Below are positions 53,029 through 62,589 of a stretch of DNA of 64,000 nt, one piece after another. Position 1 is the stretch's first letter. Every line of letters starts with the position of its first letter. The translations under genes were made by a program, and so were the position numbers. Below the pieces are notes generated by a model. The model worked only from the letters and a program-made list of their open reading frames with translations. It was not told where the DNA came from and made no database searches. Source of the DNA: an uncultured Clostridia bacterium (lineage in GTDB: Bacteria; Bacillota; Clostridia; TANB77; CAG-508); contig CAKOXK010000001.1 of assembly GCA_934130085.1 (NCBI GenBank), positions 248,001-312,000 of the forward strand, read 5' to 3'.

Positions 53029-55542
53029 ATGGGAAAAATCGTATTATTAGATGATCTAACAATAAACCAAATAGCAGCAGGTGAGGTTATAGAAAGACCA
53101 GCTTCTGTAATCAAAGAACTTGTTGAAAATTCAATAGATGCTGGTGCAAAAAACGTAACAATTGATATAAAAAATGGAGGAATATCATATATAAGAATTA
53201 CTGACGATGGTTCAGGTATTATGCCAGATGATATGGAGATCGCTTTTGAAAGACATGCTACTTCAAAAATTAGAAAGGCAGAGGATCTTGACAACGTAAA
53301 ATCAATGGGGTTTAGAGGCGAGGCTTTAGCAAGTATTGGAGCTATAGCAAAGGTTGAACTTGTCTCTAAAACTGCAGATAATGATTTTGGTTATTCTATT
53401 TACGTTGAGGGTGGAGATATAACTGATAAACATGAGTGCGGAGCGCAAAAAGGTACAACAATTACGGTAAAAGAGTTATTTTTTAATACGCCTGTAAGAT
53501 ATAAATTCTTAAAAAAAGATTTTACAGAGTCAGGCTATATTGAAGATACTATTACAAGAATAGCACTTGCAAATCCAGGCATTGCAATTAAATTTATTAA
53601 TACAGGAAAAATAGTAATACAAACAAATGGAAGCGGAAAATTAGAAGATGTAATTTATTCTATTTATGGCAAAGAAGTATATGAAAATGTACTTCCAGTA
53701 GATTATACATTTGAAGATTATCACGTTACAGGAGTAATTGGTAAGCCTATAATTTCACGTTCAAACCGTTCAAACCAATTATTTTTTGTAAATAAAAGAT
53801 TTATAAAAGATAAAACACTAACAGGAGCAGCAGAGCAAGGTTTTAAAGGACTGGTTACAATAGGAAAGCACGGATTTTTAATTTTAAACATTGACATGGA
53901 TCCTAAAAAGGTTGATGTTAATGTTCACCCAACAAAACTTGAAGTTAGATTTCAAGAAGAAGCAAAAGTATTTAAAGCAGTATATCATGCCATTAAAGAA
54001 ACTTTACTAAAAGGTGATTTAGTATCAGACCCAGTAAAAGATTATAAAGATATAACTCCAAATGATATGCTTAAAGAAATAAAAAACAAAGATAGAGTAG
54101 AAGCTTGGGGATTAAATAAATCTTTTGCAAACAGCATAGAAAGCAAAGAAAATCAAAATAGTAGTGTAAATGAATATATAAAAGAAAATTTAGGCTCTGA
54201 TGTTCTTGAAAAAAGTGAAAATGATTTGGAAACTGCTAATGAAAAGAAACCAAAGTATAATGAATTTAAGTCAGCAATAACCGGTCTTGACGCTGAAACG
54301 AGAAGAAAGTTTATCGATGAAATAACAAATGCAAAGTCAACAGATGAGCTAATAAAAAAGGCAGAAGAATTTAATAAAATTGTTGAAGAAAATAAAAAAG
54401 AAAACACTGTTTCCGAAAATGAAGCTAAGTACACTAATGAATCTAACTCAGAAGAAACAAACGATTTAAACAATAGTCAAAGTGCAATAGATAGTGAAAA
54501 TTCGGATTATTTAAAAGAGAAAGAAAATTTAAACGATAATACTATAAATACAAATGACACAGAAAATGTTACTTTAAACACAACAGAAAATACAAATTTA
54601 AATGATAGTATCCATGAAACAAAAAATATAAATTTGAATGATAACGTTAATGAAATAAAAAATACAGATTTGAATGATAACGTTAATGAAATAAAAAATA
54701 CAAATTTGAATAATAATGTCAATGAAAATCAAAATACAATTTCAGATGATAATGAAAGTACAATAGATTCTATGAACAAAGAAGAAAAAGAAGCAAGAGA
54801 TGAAAAATCATTTGAAGAAATGTATAAAAAATTGTTTGGAAGAGACATTGAAACAGCTAAAAAGGAATATGAAGTAAAAAAAGCAGAAGAAGCAAAACTT
54901 TATAAAACAGAACCAATAACAGATAATGAAATCTCTATGTTTGAGGGGATTGATGATGAGAGCGTAATGCCATATAATTTTGTTGGAATTGCTTTCAAAA
55001 CATATATTATCTTAACAATGAACGATGATTTATACATATTAGACCAGCATGCAGCTCATGAAAGAATAATGTTTGAAAAGGTTAAGAAAAATTATTACAG
55101 TGATACTGATAAAGATTCTCAACTTATGCTTTTACCTGATATAATCAATTTAAATAATAAAGAAATGGGAATTTTTAGAGATAATAAAGAAATGTTTAAT
55201 AGGGCAGGATTTGTTGTAGATGAATTTGGAGACAATACTGTAAAATTAACAGGAGTTCCTGAATTCTGTTTAAACTTTAATACTAAGGAAATCTTCTTAG
55301 AAACGTTAGATGAAATTGATACTGTTGCAAGAACAGCAAAACAAGAAGTTGAGAACAAGTTTTTAGCAACAGTTGCGTGCAAAGCAGCAGTAAAAGCACA
55401 CATGGCACTAAACAAGGAAGAAGTAGATAGCTTAATGAAACAATTATTAAAATTACCAAATCCATTTAGTTGCCCACACGGAAGACCTACCGTAATTAAA
55501 ATGTCTAAAAATGATATTGAAAAGAAATTTTCAAGAAGATAA
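53029..55542 (+). CDS. mutL: DNA mismatch repair protein MutL with long repeat-bearing linker
   Basis: 837 residues against ~620-650 usual. The N-terminal GHKL ATPase (1-330) has ELVENSIDAGA, DDGSGI, GFRGEALASIGA and GTTITVKELFFNTP. The C-terminal endonuclease/dimer domain (~650-837) has DQHAAHERIMFE (the metal-dependent nicking motif of MutL from bacteria lacking MutH), ACKAAVKAH and CPHGRP. Between them is a ~300-residue Asn/Asp/Glu-rich linker with 12-residue tandem repeats (LNDNVNEIKNTD). mutS, the usual upstream partner, is not adjacent. miaA downstream is a conserved neighbour. Confidence 0.95.
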   Translation: MGKIVLLDDLTINQIAAGEVIERPASVIKELVENSIDAGAKNVTIDIKNGGISYIRITDDGSGIMPDDMEIAFERHATSKIRKAEDLDNVKSMGFRGEALASIGAIAKVELVSKTADNDFGYSIYVEGGDITDKHECGAQKGTTITVKELFFNTPVRYKFLKKDFTESGYIEDTITRIALANPGIAIKFINTGKIVIQTNGSGKLEDVIYSIYGKEVYENVLPVDYTFEDYHVTGVIGKPIISRSNRSNQLFFVNKRFIKDKTLTGAAEQGFKGLVTIGKHGFLILNIDMDPKKVDVNVHPTKLEVRFQEEAKVFKAVYHAIKETLLKGDLVSDPVKDYKDITPNDMLKEIKNKDRVEAWGLNKSFANSIESKENQNSSVNEYIKENLGSDVLEKSENDLETANEKKPKYNEFKSAITGLDAETRRKFIDEITNAKSTDELIKKAEEFNKIVEENKKENTVSENEAKYTNESNSEETNDLNNSQSAIDSENSDYLKEKENLNDNTINTNDTENVTLNTTENTNLNDSIHETKNINLNDNVNEIKNTDLNDNVNEIKNTNLNNNVNENQNTISDDNESTIDSMNKEEKEARDEKSFEEMYKKLFGRDIETAKKEYEVKKAEEAKLYKTEPITDNEISMFEGIDDESVMPYNFVGIAFKTYIILTMNDDLYILDQHAAHERIMFEKVKKNYYSDTDKDSQLMLLPDIINLNNKEMGIFRDNKEMFNRAGFVVDEFGDNTVKLTGVPEFCLNFNTKEIFLETLDEIDTVARTAKQEVENKFLATVACKAAVKAHMALNKEEVDSLMKQLLKLPNPFSCPHGRPTVIKMSKNDIEKKFSRR
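54598..54741 (+). repeat. 36-bp tandem repeat inside mutL
   Basis: Four units; units 2 and 3 are almost identical at the DNA level (TTGAATGATAACGTTAATGA and the next 16 bases), units 1 and 4 are degenerate. The unit is a multiple of three, so copy changes keep the frame. Confidence 0.9.
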
Positions 55543-55716
55543 AAATAAAACATTAAATAAAATGCTAATACAAGATATGAAATTAAAATACTAAAATAAG
55601 CTTAAAAAATAAGACAAAATAAAATTAAAACATAGAAAAGAAAACAAAAAGAGCAAAAGATAAAAGAACGAAATAAAAGAAAATAGATTGGGTGATAAAT
55701 AATTAAAGGATAAAAG

Positions 55717-56130
55717 ATGAGAACAACGTTAATATTTGTAATTATTATAATTAATATTTTCTCAATTGTTTTAAATTGGAAAATGCTACATGGTTTTGAT
55801 AATTCTAAAAAAATAAAGTATATTATAATTAGCGAACTTATTATGATAGCTATAACATTTATAGTGTATCAAATAGGTTCAATAGGAATGAAAGAAAATG
55901 TAATAAATGCATCAAGGCTATTTATAGTTTCAACATTTTCGGCTGTAAATTCAATTGTAATTTTGTCCTCAATACTAAGAATTATAAATATGGCATCTTG
56001 TGATGAAATAAAAAAAGATGAATTCGGAAAAAAGATAACATTTTATATTATTGTAGCAATTATAATATTAGTATTTGAATGCTTTTATGTTAAAAACATT
56101 CAAAATGGAATCTTAAAAATGGAGAAATAA
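55717..56130 (+). CDS. Hypothetical four-helix membrane protein
   Basis: 137 residues, not recognised. Four hydrophobic segments at ~3-20, ~35-52, ~68-88 and ~107-124 separated by short charged loops. AAAGGA lies ~7 nt before the ATG, and the stop is 2 nt before miaA, so the two are co-translated. A role beside mutL/miaA is not indicated. The 174-bp gap before it is A-rich with no clear signal. Confidence 0.65.
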   Translation: MRTTLIFVIIIINIFSIVLNWKMLHGFDNSKKIKYIIISELIMIAITFIVYQIGSIGMKENVINASRLFIVSTFSAVNSIVILSSILRIINMASCDEIKKDEFGKKITFYIIVAIIILVFECFYVKNIQNGILKMEK

Positions 56131-56132
56131 TA

Positions 56133-57035
56133 TTGAAAAAAGTTATTGTAATATGTGGACCAACAGCTTCTGGAAAAACGAAGCTTGGAATAGAAGTTGC
56201 AAACAAAATAGGTGGAGAAATAATTTCTGCTGACTCAATGCAAATATATAAAGATATGGATATAGGAAGTGCAAAGCCAACTAAAGATGAAAGAGAAAAA
56301 GCAGTTCATCATTTAATTGATTTTGTAAGCCCTGATAAAAGATATAGCGTAGCAGACTTCAAGAGAGATGCATCAAATAAGATTGAACGAATAATTGGAG
56401 AGAACAAAACACCAATTATAGTTGGAGGAACTGGGCTTTATATAGATTCACTTGTATATAATATAGAATTTAATGAAGAAAAAACAGATCTAGAATATAG
56501 AGAATTATTAGATAAAGAAGAAACAAGCAAACTTTATGAATTAGCAAATAAAATAGATGAGGTATCAACAAAAAAGGTCAGTCAAAATGATAGAAAAAGG
56601 TTAATGAGAATTATAGAAATATATCATTCTACAGGAAAAACAAAATATGAACTTGAAGAAGAATCAAGAAAAAAAGTAAAATATGATTATAGAATATTTA
56701 TCTTAAATATGGAAAGAGAAAAATTATATGATAGAATAAATCAAAGAGTTGATAAAATGATTGAAGAAGGCTTGATTGATGAAGTAAAAAAACTGTTAGA
56801 AAAATACAAAGAATTTCCAACTGCAATGCAAGGATTGGGATACAAAGAAACGGTACAATATTTAAGAGGTGAATTAACAAAAGAAGAAATGATTGATAAA
56901 ATAAAGCAAGAATCAAGAAGATATGCAAAAAGACAACTTACGTGGTTTAGAAGATATAAAAACGCAGTATGGCTCGATGCAAAAAATTCTAATAATGCTA
57001 ATATTATCATGGAGGATATAGGTGAAGAAAAATAG
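56133..57035 (+). CDS. miaA: tRNA dimethylallyltransferase
   Basis: 300 residues, TTG start with GGAG ~8 nt upstream. P-loop CGPTASGKTKL, DSMQIYKDMDIGSAKPT, IIVGGTGLYIDSL, and the C-terminal GYKETVQYLRGE and RRYAKRQLTWFRR. It adds a dimethylallyl group to A37 of tRNAs reading UNN codons. Length normal. It overlaps the next gene by 14 nt. Confidence 0.96.
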   Translation: MKKVIVICGPTASGKTKLGIEVANKIGGEIISADSMQIYKDMDIGSAKPTKDEREKAVHHLIDFVSPDKRYSVADFKRDASNKIERIIGENKTPIIVGGTGLYIDSLVYNIEFNEEKTDLEYRELLDKEETSKLYELANKIDEVSTKKVSQNDRKRLMRIIEIYHSTGKTKYELEEESRKKVKYDYRIFILNMEREKLYDRINQRVDKMIEEGLIDEVKKLLEKYKEFPTAMQGLGYKETVQYLRGELTKEEMIDKIKQESRRYAKRQLTWFRRYKNAVWLDAKNSNNANIIMEDIGEEK

Positions 57036-58302
57036 AGAAGATAGTAAAGAAGAAAGCAAAGTTAATAAAAAAATTAACAAACCTAGAATTGTAATATGTA
57101 CTATTTTGGCTATTTTAATATTAGTGTACATAATGCATGCTGTAATTAATTTGATCAATAATCCGACAGAAACTTTTATAATTAGAAATGGACAAGTTTC
57201 GAAAGAGGAAACGGAAATTGGATATATTATAAGAGATGAGACAATAGTAAAAGGCGAAAATTATAAAAATGGAATGGAACCAATAATTGACGAAGGACAA
57301 AAAACAGCCAAAAATGAAGCAATTTTTAGATACTATTCAAATGGGGAAGAAGAACTAAAAAAGAAAATTGCAGATTTAGATGTTAAAATTGAAGAAAAGA
57401 TGAAAGAAAATAATCAAGAATTATTTTCAACAGATACAAAATTAATAGATAAAAAAATAAATGACATTCTACAATCAATAAATAAAATAAATAGTGTACA
57501 ATCTATGCAAGAAAATAAAAGAGCATTAAACAATTATATAACCAAAAAAGCACAAATTGCTGGAGAACTAAGTCCTAAAGGTTCATATTTAAAAGAACTT
57601 GTAAATCAAAGAAACGAGTATGAAAAAGAATTAAACTCAAACTCAGAATATATATACGCTCCTAAAAGTGGAATAATGTCATACAGAATAGACGGATTAG
57701 AAGACACATTAACCACAAATGATTTATCAAAGTATAATAAAGTTTTTTTAGAAAAATTAAGCCTAAAAACAGGACAAATAATATCAACGAGTACAGAACA
57801 AGGAAAAATAGTTAATAATTTTGAATGTTATATTGCATGCACATCTAAAACAAAAGAAGCTAAAAATGCTAAAATTGGGGATAAAGTAAAATTGACATTA
57901 CCAAATTCCAGAGAAATAGATGCAAAAGTAAATACTATAATAAATGAGGGAAATGATGAAGTAACAGTTATATTTGAGTTTGATCAATGCATAGCAGACC
58001 TATTAAGTTATAGAAAAATCTCGTTTGATATAGTATGGTGGGAGACAGAAGGATTTAAAGTGCCAAACAGTGCAATCATAAATGAAAACAATTTAAATTA
58101 TGTGATAAGAACGAAAAATGGGTATTTGACAAAAGTACTAGTTAAACTGGGTAAGCAAACAGAAAACTATTCAATAGTTAAAAACTATTCATCATCAGAA
58201 ATAAAAGAACTAAATATTTCCAAAAATGCAAAAACTACCATTACATTATATGACGAAATCTTATTAAAACCGACACAAGAACAGATTAATTCGACAAAAT
58301 AA
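57022..58302 (+). CDS. HlyD-like membrane protein of the sepF cluster
   Basis: 426 residues, GTG start with GGAGG 6 nt upstream, overlapping miaA. One N-terminal helix (~22-45), a biotinyl-lipoyl-like beta segment (IIRDETIVKG, ~70), a coiled coil (~105-200) and a returning beta part (YAPKSGIMSYRIDG). This is the membrane-fusion-protein/HlyD layout. Similar proteins precede sepF and divIVA in many clostridia, so a division or envelope role is likely. No transporter partner is beside it. Confidence 0.75.
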   Translation: MKKNREDSKEESKVNKKINKPRIVICTILAILILVYIMHAVINLINNPTETFIIRNGQVSKEETEIGYIIRDETIVKGENYKNGMEPIIDEGQKTAKNEAIFRYYSNGEEELKKKIADLDVKIEEKMKENNQELFSTDTKLIDKKINDILQSINKINSVQSMQENKRALNNYITKKAQIAGELSPKGSYLKELVNQRNEYEKELNSNSEYIYAPKSGIMSYRIDGLEDTLTTNDLSKYNKVFLEKLSLKTGQIISTSTEQGKIVNNFECYIACTSKTKEAKNAKIGDKVKLTLPNSREIDAKVNTIINEGNDEVTVIFEFDQCIADLLSYRKISFDIVWWETEGFKVPNSAIINENNLNYVIRTKNGYLTKVLVKLGKQTENYSIVKNYSSSEIKELNISKNAKTTITLYDEILLKPTQEQINSTK

Positions 58303-58431
58303 TATTACAAAAACGTTGCAATAAGGTTAAAATAAAATTACAACAAAGTAAAATAATTGACTTTAAAGCAAAAAAGATAGATACTAATGATAGCTTACGA
58401 ATCGAAACGATATTTAGGAGGTTTTTTGAAG

Positions 58432-58896
58432 ATGTCTAACAAAGTGGTAAACAAGTTATGGAGTATGCTTAATATGAATGCTCAAGATGAGCAAGAAGAA
58501 AACTATGATGATGTTGATGATTATGAAGATATAAATGAAGAAGAGGAAGAACCAATAAAAGGATTATTTGGTAGAAGGAACAATAAAGTTCAATCAAGCC
58601 AATCATCTGTTAAAATGGTTGTTATGCAACCTACTACATTTGAAAATGCAGAGGAAATTTGTGATTTATTAAGAGAGAAAAAGTCGATAATAATAAATCT
58701 TGAATATGTTAATAAAGATGTTGCAAGAAGAATTATTGATGTTGTAAGTGGAGCAGTACATGTACTTGATGGACACATGCAAAAAATATCAAATTCAATT
58801 TTCTTAATTGCACCATATAATTATGATATTGCAACTGATACTAAAGATGAATCAAAGAGTAAATTACCAGTTTCATGGTTAAAAAATAATGGCTAA
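58432..58896 (+). CDS. sepF: Cell division protein SepF
   Basis: 154 residues from ATG 58432, with AGGAGG upstream; the frame opens at 58387 without a ribosome site. An amphipathic N-terminal helix (MSNKVVNKLWSMLN) for membrane binding, an acidic linker, and the SepF core (VVMQPTTFENAEEICDLLREKKSIIINLEYV, ARRIIDVVSGAVHVLDG). It ties FtsZ to the membrane, normally through the FtsZ C-terminal peptide, which the FtsZ in this window lacks. Confidence 0.95.
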   Translation: MSNKVVNKLWSMLNMNAQDEQEENYDDVDDYEDINEEEEEPIKGLFGRRNNKVQSSQSSVKMVVMQPTTFENAEEICDLLREKKSIIINLEYVNKDVARRIIDVVSGAVHVLDGHMQKISNSIFLIAPYNYDIATDTKDESKSKLPVSWLKNNG

Positions 58897-58911
58897 TCAA
58901 GGAGGCAAAAA

Positions 58912-59367
58912 ATGATTACACCTTTAGAGATTGAGAATAAAAAATTTTCTAAAAAAACACTTAATGGATATGATCCAGAAGAGGTAGATGATTTTTTAGA
59001 CGAGCTAACAAAAGATTACGAAAGTTTATATAGACAATCAACAGAAAACCAAAGTGAGATAGATAACTTAAAAGGAAAATTAGAGCATTATTCACAAATT
59101 GAAAGTACATTACAAAGTACATTATTAATGGCGCAATCAGCAGCGGATGAAGTAAAGAAAGCAGCACAAAAAGAAGCAGAGCAAATAATAAGAGAAGCTG
59201 AAAATAAAGCAAAAGAAGCAACAAGTGATGTCGATAGGCAAATAATGGAGAAGAAAAAAACATTAGAAGATGTACAAAAACAATTTGATGTATATAAAGC
59301 AAAAATGGAATCTCTATTAATTTCGCAACTAGAACTAATTAAAGAAATCAATAAAAATGATGACTAA
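58912..59367 (+). CDS. divIVA: DivIVA-domain protein
   Basis: 151 residues. MITPLEIENKKFSKKTLNGYDPEEVDDFLDEL is the lipid-binding N-terminal domain; the rest is coiled coil with an Ala/Glu-rich heptad region (~75-140). It senses membrane curvature and guides division or polar proteins. It is 15 nt after sepF, ribosome site AGGAGG. The ~200 bp after it show no gene or clear signal up to the terminator at 59573. Confidence 0.93.
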   Translation: MITPLEIENKKFSKKTLNGYDPEEVDDFLDELTKDYESLYRQSTENQSEIDNLKGKLEHYSQIESTLQSTLLMAQSAADEVKKAAQKEAEQIIREAENKAKEATSDVDRQIMEKKKTLEDVQKQFDVYKAKMESLLISQLELIKEINKNDD

Positions 59368-59572
59368 AATAGCAATATCTAAAATAAATGTATTGATATA
59401 GGAGTTATAAATATAAGATTTTTTTAATTAAAATATCTAATACAGTAGGAAGAGCCACACTATAAGGATTATAATTTAATTTAGCCATATATCAAGTGTA
59501 TATTATATGTCAATGATATATTATATATAAAATATATATGGAAACACCAATCTTACCAAAACATTTACACTA

Positions 59573-59596
59573 AGAGAGCCTTCGGGCTCTTTTAGC
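59573..59596 (+). terminator. Terminator of the sepF-divIVA unit
   Basis: AGAGAGCC, TTCG loop, GGCTCTTTT: a very stable UUCG hairpin. Confidence 0.9.
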
Positions 59597-59600
59597 TTTT

Positions 59601-59661
59601 CAGCGCACCATTCGCGTTCGCTTTGCTCACTTGTCTCCTAGCGGCATTTTAACAATATAAG
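59601..59661. repeat. Right fragment of the palindromic element
   Basis: CAGCGCACCATTCGCGTTCG to GCGGCATTTTAACAATATAA, matching the right half of the next copy. Confidence 0.75.
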
Positions 59662-59665
59662 AAAA

Positions 59666-59812
59666 AAAGATTTAATATTATATTGTTTTTCATGCCTTGC
59701 TTACTGCAATCTTCGTTAGTAGACTTTAACTGTCGGAAGATTGCACCATTCGCGCTCGCTTCGCTTACTTGATCGCTGCGCGGCATTTTTAACAATATAA
59801 TATTAAATCTTT
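59666..59812. repeat. Palindromic intergenic element, complete copy at 59.7 kb
   Basis: 147 bp, exact 22-bp terminal repeats (AAGATTTAATATTATATTGT core). Inner stem TGCAATCTTC/GAAGATTGCA is a third compensatory variant. Confidence 0.9.
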
Positions 59813-59897
59813 ATATATAAGTGTTATTTTAGGTATATTTTTATTACAATTCTCTTAGAAATATTGACAAGTGAAAATAAAAAGTTAAAATAGGATT

Positions 59898-60482
59898 ATG
59901 AGAATTATCAGTGGTAAAGCAAGAGGTACAAAAATTAATACAATTGATGAAGTAACTACAAGACCAACTCTTGATAGAGTGAGGGAGTCATTGTTTAATA
60001 TAATTCAAAATTATGTTTCTAATACTTATGTGCTTGATATATTTGCGGGTAGTGGGGCTCTTGGAATAGAGGCACTTAGCAGAGGAGCTAAACAGGCGGT
60101 TTTCTGTGATATAAATAAAGATGCGGTAAAAATTATTAATGAAAACTTAATGAAAACAAGGTTAAAAGAAAATGCTATAGTTTATAATATGAATTACAAG
60201 AAGATGATTGAAAAGCTTTCTAAAAACGATTTTAAGTTTGATATTGTATTTGTTGATCCACCTTATAAAGAAAACCTTGCTGTTAATTCTGTAAAATTGA
60301 TTATCCAAAATAATTTATTAAATGAGAATGGTATAATTATTATTGAGACGGATGAAAAAGAAAGAGATTTGAAAGAATTACAAGAACTAAATAAAATTGA
60401 TAATGAAAATTTACTAAAGATTAAAATTATAGATGAAAGAAAGTACGGAAGAGCTAATTTGATATTTTTGAGGGTTATTTAA
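59898..60482 (+). CDS. rsmD: 16S rRNA (guanine966-N2)-methyltransferase RsmD
   Basis: 194 residues. MRIISGKARGTKI, the substrate motif RPTLDRVRESLFNII, SAM motif LDIFAGSGALGIEALSRGA and catalytic FVDPPYKE are complete. coaD, the usual next gene, is absent. Confidence 0.95.
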   Translation: MRIISGKARGTKINTIDEVTTRPTLDRVRESLFNIIQNYVSNTYVLDIFAGSGALGIEALSRGAKQAVFCDINKDAVKIINENLMKTRLKENAIVYNMNYKKMIEKLSKNDFKFDIVFVDPPYKENLAVNSVKLIIQNNLLNENGIIIIETDEKERDLKELQELNKIDNENLLKIKIIDERKYGRANLIFLRVI

Positions 60483-60496
60483 AGAGGAGTACTAAT

Positions 60497-60934
60497 ATGG
60501 AAATTTTCACATTACTAGAAACATTGGAAGACTTGATTGAGAATGGTAAGAAAGTTCCTTTTTCAGAAAAAGCTATAGTTGACCAAAATGAGGTTTTAGA
60601 TTTAATAAAAGAAATTAGACTGAAACTTCCTGATGAACTTAAACAGGCTAAATGGGTAAAAGAAGAACGTGAGCGAATTTTAGCAGAGGCGCAAAAGGAA
60701 GCCGATGATGTTGTTAAAGAAGCAGAAAATAGAATAATTGCAATGATTGATGAGCATGAGATTACAAAAAAAGCTTATGAGCAAAAAAATCAAATAATGT
60801 CGCAAGCTAATGAAAGTTCAAGACAGATTACTCAAGGTGCAAGAGAATATGCTGATAATATTCTTGAAGGACTTGAAAAGTCACTTGAAAAAACATTAAG
60901 TGAGATTGAAGAAAATAGAAAAGAACTTAAGTAA
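60497..60934 (+). CDS. Coiled-coil protein, ATPase-subunit-H-like
   Basis: 145 residues, AGAGGAG site, 14 nt after rsmD. The N-terminal ~50 residues (LLETLEDLIENGKKVPFSEKAIVD) are followed by a long helical heptad region rich in Ala, Glu and Lys. Clostridial genomes often carry such a gene after rsmD, annotated as V-type ATPase subunit H-like or DivIVA-like. The function is not known. Confidence 0.75.
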   Translation: MEIFTLLETLEDLIENGKKVPFSEKAIVDQNEVLDLIKEIRLKLPDELKQAKWVKEERERILAEAQKEADDVVKEAENRIIAMIDEHEITKKAYEQKNQIMSQANESSRQITQGAREYADNILEGLEKSLEKTLSEIEENRKELK

Positions 60935-60959
60935 AATAAGGTTCTGAATGGAGGCTTTT

Positions 60960-62465
60960 GTGGAAAATGAAGATAAAGAAAAGGCTAGTAAAGTAATAAT
61001 TACTGTTTCAGTAATTATTATTTTTGCTTTAGTTATAGGTGTTATTATCTTTATAGTAGCCTATACAAATGAACAATTAAAATATAAAAGGCTAAATGAG
61101 ACTAAAAATGAAGTTATAAATCAAGTAAATGATGATAATTCATTTAGAATTGAAAATGTTACAAATGAAAAGATAATAAATAATTCAAATGAAACATTTG
61201 ACAGAAGCTTTGGAAAAGTAGATATTGTTTGGGTTGATAAAGCTAATAATATAATTCAGTATCCACTTAAACCCGCATTAAAAAATATGACACCTGTTAA
61301 ATTTAATCAGAGTACACTTTCATTTGTAAAAACAACTGAGAATGATAAAGATTGGTATGATTACTCTAAAAGAATGTGGGCAAACGCTATTGATGATAAT
61401 TTAAGTTATTTTGTATGGATTCCAAGATATGCTTATAAAATAACATATTATTCCGATAGTAATTTTACAAAAGCAATAGGGTACTCAGATTCAAGAGGTA
61501 TTTTAAAAATTAATAGTGATGGAACATTAACTAGAATTCAAAGCAGGGCATCTGGATTAAAAGAAATAGGAAATCATTATATATTAGCACCAGCTTTTAT
61601 GAAAGATACAGCATCAGGATTTAATAATGGTGGATGGGATGTTAATATATCAGGAATATGGTGTTCAAAATATGAAATGAGCTTAGAGGTTAACTCTTCT
61701 CATATAGATACAGAAAGCCAAGCAATTGGTGATGTAATCACATCAAACATTGTAAGAGCTGTAAGTAGACCTGCAGTATCAAGTTGGAGAAACATAAGTA
61801 TAGGAAAAGCATATTACAACTCATACAACTATAACAGAGATTTGGAAAGTCACATGATGAAAAATAGTGAATGGGGAGCAGTAAGTTATTTAGCATATTC
61901 AATATATGGAAGAAACACATATAAAATAACAAACAACACTTCACATGATTATCTAACCGGAGGAACGAAGGTCGAAACGGATGTATATAACACATATTCG
62001 TCAGAGTCAACAACAGGAAATGCTACAGGTGTATATGATTTATCAGGAAATGCATGGGAATTTGTCTCAACATTTATTAACAATGGTTATGCAAGGCTTC
62101 AGGAATATGGAGGAACAGAAGAAGGATATTTATTGCAAAATGCAAGTTCAAATAAATACAAAACTGTTTACTCAAAATCATCTACAGATAAAGGAAAAGG
62201 TAATTATGATAATACTCATGCGATTGCAAATTATAATGCAAATATGACAAGAAGGGGAGATGCAATGTATGAGACATCATTAAGCGGATATGGAAGTACA
62301 GCATGGAATGTAAATTCATCGTTTTATATACAACTTGATATACCATTCTTGATTAGAGGAGGAGACTTTGCAAGCCAAACATCAGCGGGGTTATTCAGTT
62401 ATAATGGAACTAGTGGACAAGCAAATGCAAGTGATAGCTTTAGGGTTATGCTTGTAGGAGATTAA
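60960..62465 (+). CDS. Membrane-anchored CLec/FGE-fold surface protein
   Basis: 501 residues from GTG 60960, 5 nt after GGAGG (60950-60954); the ATG at 60948 overlaps that site. One helix (IITVSVIIIFALVIGVIIFIV) then an extracellular FGE-sulfatase-like domain from ~120: KDWYDYSKRMWANA, YFVWIPRYAYK, GGWDVNISGIWCSKYEMS, ESHMMKNSEWGAVSYL, TTGNATGVYDLSGNAWEF, RRGDAMYETS, PFLIRGGDF and a final FRVMLVGD. It is the most complete paralogue in the window and shows what the 18101 protein lacks. No template match at its 3' end. Ligand unknown. Confidence 0.8.
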   Translation: MENEDKEKASKVIITVSVIIIFALVIGVIIFIVAYTNEQLKYKRLNETKNEVINQVNDDNSFRIENVTNEKIINNSNETFDRSFGKVDIVWVDKANNIIQYPLKPALKNMTPVKFNQSTLSFVKTTENDKDWYDYSKRMWANAIDDNLSYFVWIPRYAYKITYYSDSNFTKAIGYSDSRGILKINSDGTLTRIQSRASGLKEIGNHYILAPAFMKDTASGFNNGGWDVNISGIWCSKYEMSLEVNSSHIDTESQAIGDVITSNIVRAVSRPAVSSWRNISIGKAYYNSYNYNRDLESHMMKNSEWGAVSYLAYSIYGRNTYKITNNTSHDYLTGGTKVETDVYNTYSSESTTGNATGVYDLSGNAWEFVSTFINNGYARLQEYGGTEEGYLLQNASSNKYKTVYSKSSTDKGKGNYDNTHAIANYNANMTRRGDAMYETSLSGYGSTAWNVNSSFYIQLDIPFLIRGGDFASQTSAGLFSYNGTSGQANASDSFRVMLVGD

Positions 62466-62515
62466 GGGTGTGCTACAGGGTGATCCTATCACAAGTTATT
62501 CATATTACTGTTTTT

Positions 62516-62540
62516 AAAGGCTTGATTATAGCCTTTTTTT
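62516..62540 (+). terminator. Terminator after the 60960 gene
   Basis: AAAGGCT and AGCCTTTTTTT around GATTAT. Confidence 0.85.
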
Positions 62541-62589
62541 GTGTTAGAATATAGCTTGCAAAATTATGAGAAAAATTGGAGGATTTGAA

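Noticed and set aside
59368..59572. Possible T-box or other riboswitch after divIVA
   Set aside because: divIVA is often followed by ileS with a T-box, but no AGGGTGGNACC-like motif is present and no gene follows within range.
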